A stretch of 58,783 nucleotides of DNA, from assembly GCA_946407975.1 (NCBI GenBank), contig CAMJQC010000010.1, positions 1-58,783 of the forward strand, read 5' to 3'. This document shows, in pieces, positions 53,900 through 58,783 of the stretch. Source of the stretch: an uncultured Bacteroidales bacterium (lineage in GTDB: Bacteria > Bacteroidota > Bacteroidia > Bacteroidales > F082). Below the pieces are notes generated by a model. The model had not been told where the DNA came from and searched no databases. It saw only the letters and a program-made list of their open reading frames with translations. Positions within the stretch are counted from its first letter, which is position 1, and every line of letters starts with the position of its first letter. Both the position numbers and the translations under genes were made by a program.

Positions 53900-54808
53900 A
53901 TGGCGAATAACGATATTGGCAACGAAGTGGCCCAAACCGTCCAAAACGATTCCACCTTGGTGAGCATGCAGGAAACCCTGACCCAACTGAAAGAAACCCC
54001 TGTATCGGAGTGGCTTCCGAGACTGGTGAACGATTATGTCGTTCCTTTTGCCATCAAGCTGGTGGTAGCCATTATCGTCCTGATCATCGGCCGTTGGATC
54101 ATTAAGTTGATAAAGAAATCCATTGCCAAAGCGATGGACAGGAAAAAGACTGAGGCATCGCTCCGCTCGTTTCTGACAAGCTTGACCTCGGTTATCTTGA
54201 ATTTCATTCTCATTATCATCATTATTGGCATCCTTGGCATCAACACCAGTTCGTTGGTGGCTCTGCTGGCGTCAGCGGGCGTGGCCATCGGCATGGCTTT
54301 AAGCGGCACTTTGCAGAACTTTGCAGGAGGCGTCATGATTTTGCTGTTCAAGCCGTTTAAGGTAGGCGATTTCATCTCGGCACAAGGCTATGAGGGCAAC
54401 GTGAAAGAGATACAGATCTTCAACACCATCGTCACGACGCTGGACCATAAGGTAGTCACAATTCCCAACGGCATCCTCTCGACGGGCATCTCGGTCAACT
54501 ATTCCAAAGAGGAAACACGCCGTGTCGACTGGACTTTCTCCATCTCTTATGGCGACGATTACGACAAAGCAAAAGAAGTGCTGTTGCGACTCTGCCAGGA
54601 AGACAATCGCATATTGACCGACCCGGCCGTCACAGTGGCTTTGATCAAACTCGACACCAGCTCTGTCAACATCACGCTACGGGCCTGGGTCAAATCAGCC
54701 GACTACTGGCCTGTGTTTTTCGAGATGAATCAAAAAGCCTATAAGGAGCTCCCCGCCGCAGGATTAAATCTGCCCTACCCACAGCTAGACGTGCACATGA
54801 AACCATAA
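53900..54808 (+). CDS. Small-conductance mechanosensitive channel (MscS family)
   Basis: 302 residues from ATG 53900 (MANNDIGNEV). It protects against osmotic downshock by opening under membrane tension. Three N-terminal TM helices; the pore helix TM3 is Gly/Ala-rich (ASAGVAIGMALSGTLQNFAGG), followed by the cytoplasmic beta-domain (FKPFKVGDFISAQGYEG, TIPNGILSTG) and C-terminal alpha/beta domain. The domain order matches E. coli MscS. The gene is divergent from the exosortase operon, with overlapping promoter elements. Confidence 0.94.
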   Translation: MANNDIGNEVAQTVQNDSTLVSMQETLTQLKETPVSEWLPRLVNDYVVPFAIKLVVAIIVLIIGRWIIKLIKKSIAKAMDRKKTEASLRSFLTSLTSVILNFILIIIIIGILGINTSSLVALLASAGVAIGMALSGTLQNFAGGVMILLFKPFKVGDFISAQGYEGNVKEIQIFNTIVTTLDHKVVTIPNGILSTGISVNYSKEETRRVDWTFSISYGDDYDKAKEVLLRLCQEDNRILTDPAVTVALIKLDTSSVNITLRAWVKSADYWPVFFEMNQKAYKELPAAGLNLPYPQLDVHMKP

Positions 54809-54833
54809 GGACTTTGCCACGTCTTTTCCTTTA

Positions 54834-56270
54834 TTATTCCCAAAAGTCTGCGTTCTTGATGCCGAGTTCTTTTGCGTCGAACTTGGGGTCTTGACCGGCT
54901 TTGCGTTGTTTTTCATAGGAGCGTAGCGCCTTGAAAGCTACACGCGACAGCAACAGGATGGCGATGATATTGATCCACGCCATCAAGCCGACGCCGATAT
55001 CGCCCAAATCCCAGATGATACGGGCTTCTTTGAGCGACCCGAAAAAGACTGCGGCTACCACGCCGACACGCAGCACCCAGATCAGCACATGCTCTTTCTT
55101 TCCATTTCCGAAAAGATACACTAGGTTGGTCTCAGCATAGTAGTAATAGGCCATGATGGTAGTAAACGCGAAGAAGAGAAGGGCTACTGAAACGATGACG
55201 CCACCCCAACGGACACCGAGCAAGGTGCCAAGAGCTGCTGAGGTATACGACACGTCAGGAGCACCTAAGGTAACACCTTCAGCGGCAACAAGCAGTTGAC
55301 CCGAGGCGTCGAAGACGTTATATGTCTTAGTGGCCAAAATCATCACGGCAGTGGCGGTACAGACCAACAGCGTGTCGATATAGACCGAGAACGCCTGTAC
55401 CAATCCCTGCTTGACCGGATGCGAGACCTTAGCTGCAGCGGCCACAATAGGCCCCGTACCCTGTCCAGCTTCGTTGGAATAGATGCCTCGCTTCACACCC
55501 CAGGCTATGGTGCTGCCCAGAATACCACCGAGGACTTCGTTCAAGCCGAAAGCACTCCGGATCATGTCGGTAAAAGCAGCAGGCACTACGGAGGCATTGC
55601 AAATCAGGACCACAACGGCCAAGATGATGTATAAGATAGCCATAAACGGGGCCACTATTTGAGCCACATTGGCTATGCGCTTCACACCCCCCATCACGAC
55701 CAGGCCTATCAGCCCGGCCACTACCAGACCCACAATCCAGGCCTCAACATGGAAAGTGTTGGCAAAAGAGGTGGCAATGCCATTCGACTGTACCGGTGGC
55801 AAAAAGAGTCCACATGCCACTACGGCAAAGATGGCAAAGACAACGGCGAGCCATTTGCTACGCAGGCCTTTTTCTATGTAATATGCCGGTCCACCTCGGT
55901 ATTGACCCCTATGATTCTCCTTGAAAATCTGCGCCAGCGTTGCCTCAGCGAAAGCTGAACCCGCACCGAAAAAGGCGATGATCCACATCCACACGATGGC
56001 ACCAGGCCCTCCGTATCCGATAGCCGTCGCCACACCGACGATGTTACCTGTACCTACACGTCCAGAGAGAGCCATGGCAAAAGCTTGAAACGAGGTAATA
56101 CCCGTCTTTTGCGTTTTGTCAGTCGAGAAAAGCAAGCGTACCATCTCGCCTAGACGGCGCACTTGAACAAAACGTGTCCCAAAAGAGAAATACAGGCCTG
56201 CAGCAAGGCAGAGCACCACCAATGCGGGACTCCATACCCAGCCATTAACCGTCTGTATGAGGTTTTCCAT
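54834..56270 (-). CDS. Alanine/glycine:cation symporter (AGCS family)
   Basis: 478-residue inner-membrane symporter with about 11 TM helices. Conserved AGCS blocks are FQAFAMALSGRVGTGNIVGVA, EATLAQIFKENHRGQYRGGPAYYIE, and GIYSNEAGQGTGPIVAAA. It imports small neutral amino acids with Na+ or H+; which one cannot be decided here. It is 100 bases downstream of yraN on the same strand; an inverted repeat lies in that gap. It ends 26 bases from the convergent mscS, and no terminator was recognised. Confidence 0.95.
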   Translation of the reverse strand: MENLIQTVNGWVWSPALVVLCLAAGLYFSFGTRFVQVRRLGEMVRLLFSTDKTQKTGITSFQAFAMALSGRVGTGNIVGVATAIGYGGPGAIVWMWIIAFFGAGSAFAEATLAQIFKENHRGQYRGGPAYYIEKGLRSKWLAVVFAIFAVVACGLFLPPVQSNGIATSFANTFHVEAWIVGLVVAGLIGLVVMGGVKRIANVAQIVAPFMAILYIILAVVVLICNASVVPAAFTDMIRSAFGLNEVLGGILGSTIAWGVKRGIYSNEAGQGTGPIVAAAAKVSHPVKQGLVQAFSVYIDTLLVCTATAVMILATKTYNVFDASGQLLVAAEGVTLGAPDVSYTSAALGTLLGVRWGGVIVSVALLFFAFTTIMAYYYYAETNLVYLFGNGKKEHVLIWVLRVGVVAAVFFGSLKEARIIWDLGDIGVGLMAWINIIAILLLSRVAFKALRSYEKQRKAGQDPKFDAKELGIKNADFWE

Positions 56271-56294
56271 AACGAGCTATTATAATGAGGGGAT

Positions 56295-56339
56295 AAAATT
56301 AGGCAAAAACCATGAGGCAGAAAAGAAAAACCTAATTTT
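56295..56339 (-). repeat. Inverted repeat in the AGCS leader
   Basis: AAAATTAGG (56295-56303) and CCTAATTTT (56331-56339), 27 bases apart. It could be a yraN terminator, an AGCS leader structure or chance. Confidence 0.35.
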
Positions 56340-56370
56340 TGTTTGAAAAGCAGCAGGATCCACTCTTTGA

Positions 56371-56733
56371 TCAGGTCGGATAAAAGGCATCCTCGATGTG
56401 TTCGATCTGATTCTCTTTGCGGGAGAGGACGATGGAGATGATGTCGAAACGGGTTTCCACATCCAGGTCGTGCTGTTGGATATAGGCCTCCGCAGAGGTA
56501 ATCATAAAACGCTGTTTGGTCTTCCCGACGGCGATGTCAGGTTCCCCATACTCATCGTTGGCACGGGTCTTCACCTCCACAATCACCAGCATTTCGCCCT
56601 GCATGGCCACAATATCCAGCTCCAGATGATGGAAATGCCAGTTGCGGTCCAGGATCTTATAGCCTTTCTTGACGAGATAGGCGGCTGCCATCTCCTCGCC
56701 GATTTCCCCGAGTTTTTTGTTGTGACTGCTCAT
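56371..56733 (-). CDS. yraN: YraN / UPF0102 family protein
   Basis: 120 residues beginning MSSHNKKLGEIGEEMAAAYLVKKGYKILDRNWH, the typical YraN start. The restriction-endonuclease-like PD-(D/E)XK core is visible as LELDIVAMQGEMLVIVEVKTR. YraN is widespread but its role is unsettled; a Holliday-junction-type nuclease fold is assumed from the motif. The gene has a promoter at 56753-56760 and is followed by the AGCS gene. Confidence 0.94.
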   Translation of the reverse strand: MSSHNKKLGEIGEEMAAAYLVKKGYKILDRNWHFHHLELDIVAMQGEMLVIVEVKTRANDEYGEPDIAVGKTKQRFMITSAEAYIQQHDLDVETRFDIISIVLSRKENQIEHIEDAFYPT

Positions 56734-56752
56734 TATGCGGATTATTCTGAGG

Positions 56753-56760
56753 CAAAGATA
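56753..56760 (-). promoter_or_regulatory. -7 promoter element for yraN
   Basis: Minus strand TATCTTTG (TAnnTTTG) 20 bases before the yraN ATG. Confidence 0.65.
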
Positions 56761-56792
56761 CTGAATTTTACAAGAACAAATATTTGCTAATC

Positions 56793-57131
56793 TTACTTGC
56801 CAATCCTATAGGAATATTGAAGCTCGAAAGGATAGCCACCCATATAGCCCGCTCTATTTCCATTCTGATGACCGTCTTGACCGAGAATGCCAAAGCTCAA
56901 GCTTGAATGTTTGTGAGTTACGCCTATTCCCAAATAGAAATACCTGCCCTGATGGCGCCTTTCATAATAAATAGTTTTCTGAGACTCAGGTTCCCAATGA
57001 GTGGCAGTAAGACTGTTCAAGGCAAATGCATAACCCAAATGGTATTCTACAAAAGGAGAAAACGGCTTGTTTTCCCAGAAATAAGATTTACACATGACGG
57101 TTGAGCGATATACAGATGCCGAAGCACCTCA
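56793..57131 (-). pseudogene. Probable C-terminal remnant of an outer-membrane beta-barrel protein
   Basis: The minus frame codes ~112 residues from a stop at about 57129-57131 down to 56793, although the first ATG is at 57095. The product lacks a signal peptide and consists of alternating aromatic/glycine beta-strands (FSPFVEYHLGYAFALN, RYFYLGIGVTHKHSSLSFGILG) ending YPFELQYSYRIG, which looks like the last strands of an OMP barrel. The coding pattern continues upstream of the ATG. I call it a 5'-truncated gene; a short real gene starting MCKSYFWENK is possible but less likely. Confidence 0.45.
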
Positions 57132-57564
57132 AAAAGATAGTCGATTTATAAGACAGTAACTGACATAAATCATTATTCAACAAGACGCGGCTATTTGAGG
57201 ATGCCAGATTCATCCACTCTATGCTTTATCGCAGTTCGTGATGAGAGAAGGAAAGAAAAGATAGCCTAATTCAACTTTGTTTTCTTGGTTTGTAGAGCGG
57301 TGTGGATGAAGAAAAACCGTGTTCGTTTTAACGCCTAAATCTGACGGGGCGTAGTTTTTAGGGCTTTTTTAAGCGCCCCACCCTCAGAAGGAGATATTAA
57401 GCCAATACAAAATCTGATTTGAATTTACTAATTTAGATGGCATATAGGTATAAAGTTGACCTAGAGCATATAAGTATTGGTACAAAACAATGGTTTTTTC
57501 AATGTTATCTATGCATCTACTAAAAAAGGCATATATTTGCAGCAAGATCAAATAAAAATACATT
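57132..57564. other. 433-base noncoding stretch before the AT-rich orphan gene
   Basis: No credible gene seen. It contains a GGGGCG/CGCCCC hairpin (57346-57379), a 9-base inverted repeat TTCATCCAC (57209-57217) / GTGGATGAA (57302-57310), one copy of GGGGCGTAG (57346-57354) that recurs at 58571-58579, and the promoter at 57532-57539. Base composition falls sharply toward AT from about 57.4 kb. Confidence 0.55.
57532..57539 (+). promoter_or_regulatory. -7 promoter element for the orphan gene
   Basis: TATATTTG (TAnnTTTG) 25 bases before ATG 57565. Confidence 0.6.
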
Positions 57565-58548
57565 ATGATATTTAAAGAAAACGATCAACGATATGTTGAA
57601 GAAATCAAGAATGGAACTTCGCAATTATTCCCCATTATTCCTAAAGAAATAGGGGATGTTGTTTATTGTTCAACTGACAACTTAAGTCTTAGTAAAAGTG
57701 ATAAAAAACTTAAATTATCAAAAACGATAAAGCTTTTAGTAACAATTTTGATTGTAGCTGCGGTTGTAGGCTTATTATCGCTTTCAGGGGTTGTTTTTCT
57801 TCCAATTGTTGCAGGTGTTATAGGATTAGCTGTTATCGTTTACATGGCTGTAAAAAATGCCAAGTTTAATGGTTGTAATGAAATACTTGGCACTGATGGT
57901 TTTGTTTTACAATGGTTTGAAAATAGTAGAGATAATGTAACCAATTCAAAACTATTTACGTTTTCAGACATGTATGATATTGTTGTCAAATCTTCATATA
58001 CACTTCTAAATGGTGTTTTTTACGAAGGGTCAAAAAGGAATTATCATTATTGGAAATCATCTGATAGAAACTCCAAAATGCCTTCATTCGATAGTTATGT
58101 GTTTTTTGATAAGGATGGCGATAATAAAGATATTAATGCAATGCCTATAAATTGTGAAGAATTATGGACTAATTATAGACTTAACTTGGTTAGACCCGCT
58201 TTTGATAATAATGAAATTGTTTATTTCAATTATTTTAAAGGTGATATTACATACGATATTTTTGATAAATATATCGGAGTTAGTAAAAATGCATTATTTA
58301 TTGATGGTAAAGAGTGTAACAAAGATAATATTAAAGCCATTCAATACGAGAATGGAAAACTAATAATAAAAACAGATCAAGATTACATTACATTGTTAGT
58401 TGGAGGCATTGGTAGTTTTATGGTTTTTCAAGAACTCCTTCTTGAGTTTGCGAAAAACAATTTACCGATAGGTGTTTTCGCCTCCTTGGGAGGTGATGCA
58501 GGTTCGGCCTTGAAGGATGCATTGAGAGAAAAGGGTATGAGTATTTAA
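57565..58548 (+). CDS. AT-rich two-TM protein of unknown function
   Basis: 327 residues. A charged cytoplasmic start (about 1-50) precedes two adjacent TM helices (about 54-74 and 76-94), then a ~220-residue soluble part with many Asn/Asp/Tyr and repeated Y-F blocks (YVFFDKDGDNKDINAMP, IVYFNYFKGDITYDIFDKY), ending in a Gly/Ala-rich hydrophobic stretch. I recognise no family, catalytic motif or signal peptide. Its codon use and AT content are clearly unlike the rest of the window, suggesting horizontal acquisition. Real coding is supported by length, the promoter and the clean start. It is the last gene in the window. Confidence 0.75.
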   Translation: MIFKENDQRYVEEIKNGTSQLFPIIPKEIGDVVYCSTDNLSLSKSDKKLKLSKTIKLLVTILIVAAVVGLLSLSGVVFLPIVAGVIGLAVIVYMAVKNAKFNGCNEILGTDGFVLQWFENSRDNVTNSKLFTFSDMYDIVVKSSYTLLNGVFYEGSKRNYHYWKSSDRNSKMPSFDSYVFFDKDGDNKDINAMPINCEELWTNYRLNLVRPAFDNNEIVYFNYFKGDITYDIFDKYIGVSKNALFIDGKECNKDNIKAIQYENGKLIIKTDQDYITLLVGGIGSFMVFQELLLEFAKNNLPIGVFASLGGDAGSALKDALREKGMSI

Positions 58549-58783
58549 TGCAATTTATATTTGCATTTTAGGGGCGTAGCGACTTCGCTACTCAAATCTC
58601 GTATGTTTTTATGATGAACTGCTTTATGTCATCTGGAAGATGATGTAAATAATGTTTCTGTTCGGAGCGAAGCGGAAGCGGAGCGACACCTTTCCGAACT
58701 TTCGACTTAGGGTGGTGGTTGGGGACGTGGCGGTACTCAGGAGCATAGCGACTGCAATGATAGTTGCTCAGATTACGATACTT
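58549..58783. other. Hairpin-rich noncoding DNA at the window end
   Basis: Several inverted repeats in 235 bases: GTAGCGA/TCGCTAC (58576-58591), GTTCGGA/TCCGAAC (58660-58666 and 58693-58699) enclosing a GCGGAAGCGGAGCGA purine-rich run, and CATCT/AGATG near 58630-58643. It could be a structured RNA or intergenic repeats. No coding frame supported. Confidence 0.5.

Noticed and set aside
57386-57397. AGAAGGAGATAT, identical to part of a common expression-vector ribosome-binding site
   Set aside because: No ATG follows at the right distance and the surrounding DNA has no vector sequence; taken as coincidence.

Overview
This window looks like a chromosomal segment of a Bacteroidota bacterium, most likely order Bacteroidales. 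It carries type IX secretion/gliding genes (gldH, porZ, gldB), an UpxY-like NusG paralogue, a CarboxypepD-plug TonB-dependent receptor, OMP_b-brl outer-membrane proteins, a three-gene sdhCAB operon, and a DUF4837 lipoprotein. About 27 intergenic regions hold the Bacteroidetes sigma-ABfr -7 element TAnnTTTG just upstream of start codons, and several of these were used to move start codons downstream. I saw no rRNA, CRISPR array, insertion sequence or prophage. One tRNA (Arg, CCU) is present. Nearly everything is housekeeping or core envelope DNA. Only the last ~2 kb (57.1-58.8 kb) looks accessory: it is AT-rich, repeat-flanked and without recognisable homologues.

Layout. 0-3.7 kb: 3' end of asnS, rpoN and an orphan membrane histidine kinase. 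3.8-5.4 kb: a stand-alone HsdR-N-like nuclease-fold protein divergent from a small lipoprotein and an acyl-ACP thioesterase. 5.5-11.3 kb (minus): mrdA-rodA (cell elongation), then mltD and a DUF4837 lipoprotein. 11.5-15.8 kb (plus): gldH followed by a Wza/Wzc polysaccharide-export pair and a NusG-like antiterminator, without glycosyltransferases. 15.9-20.9 kb: a coiled-coil membrane-anchored protein, then porZ-recO, tRNA-Arg and xth on the minus strand. 21-24.5 kb: a ClC channel/antiporter, an M23/LysM peptidase and an acetyltransferase. 24.5-31.7 kb: lysS, then holB, yicC-gmk-nadD, and a stand-alone fusA. 31.9-38.3 kb: yifB, cinA-gldB, a nucleoside phosphorylase and an OmpA-family protein. 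38.4-42.5 kb: nadE and three small beta-barrel proteins. 42.5-50.3 kb: sdhCAB, pepP, a TonB receptor and rpmB. 50.7-56.7 kb: slyD-gtrA, a palindrome cluster, an exosortase-ROK-TSCPD operon, mscS, an AGCS symporter and yraN.

How the genes work together. Many products serve the envelope. MrdA/RodA build lateral-wall peptidoglycan, and MltD and the M23 enzyme trim it. OmpA tethers the outer membrane to it. GldB, GldH and PorZ belong to the type IX secretion/attachment apparatus, and Wza/Wzc export a glycan whose assembly genes lie elsewhere. NadE and NadD both serve NAD synthesis but sit in different operons.

Most interesting points: (1) nadE encodes an NAD synthetase whose amidase-domain nucleophile cysteine is glycine, so it may not use glutamine; (2) an exosortase-family protein with an intact Cys/Arg/His triad is translationally coupled to a zinc-less ROK kinase and a TSCPD protein, with no obvious substrate nearby; (3) several promoters overlap head to head (xrt/mscS, OMP/OMP); (4) an AT-rich two-TM orphan gene is bracketed by 9-bp direct repeats and hairpin-rich DNA.
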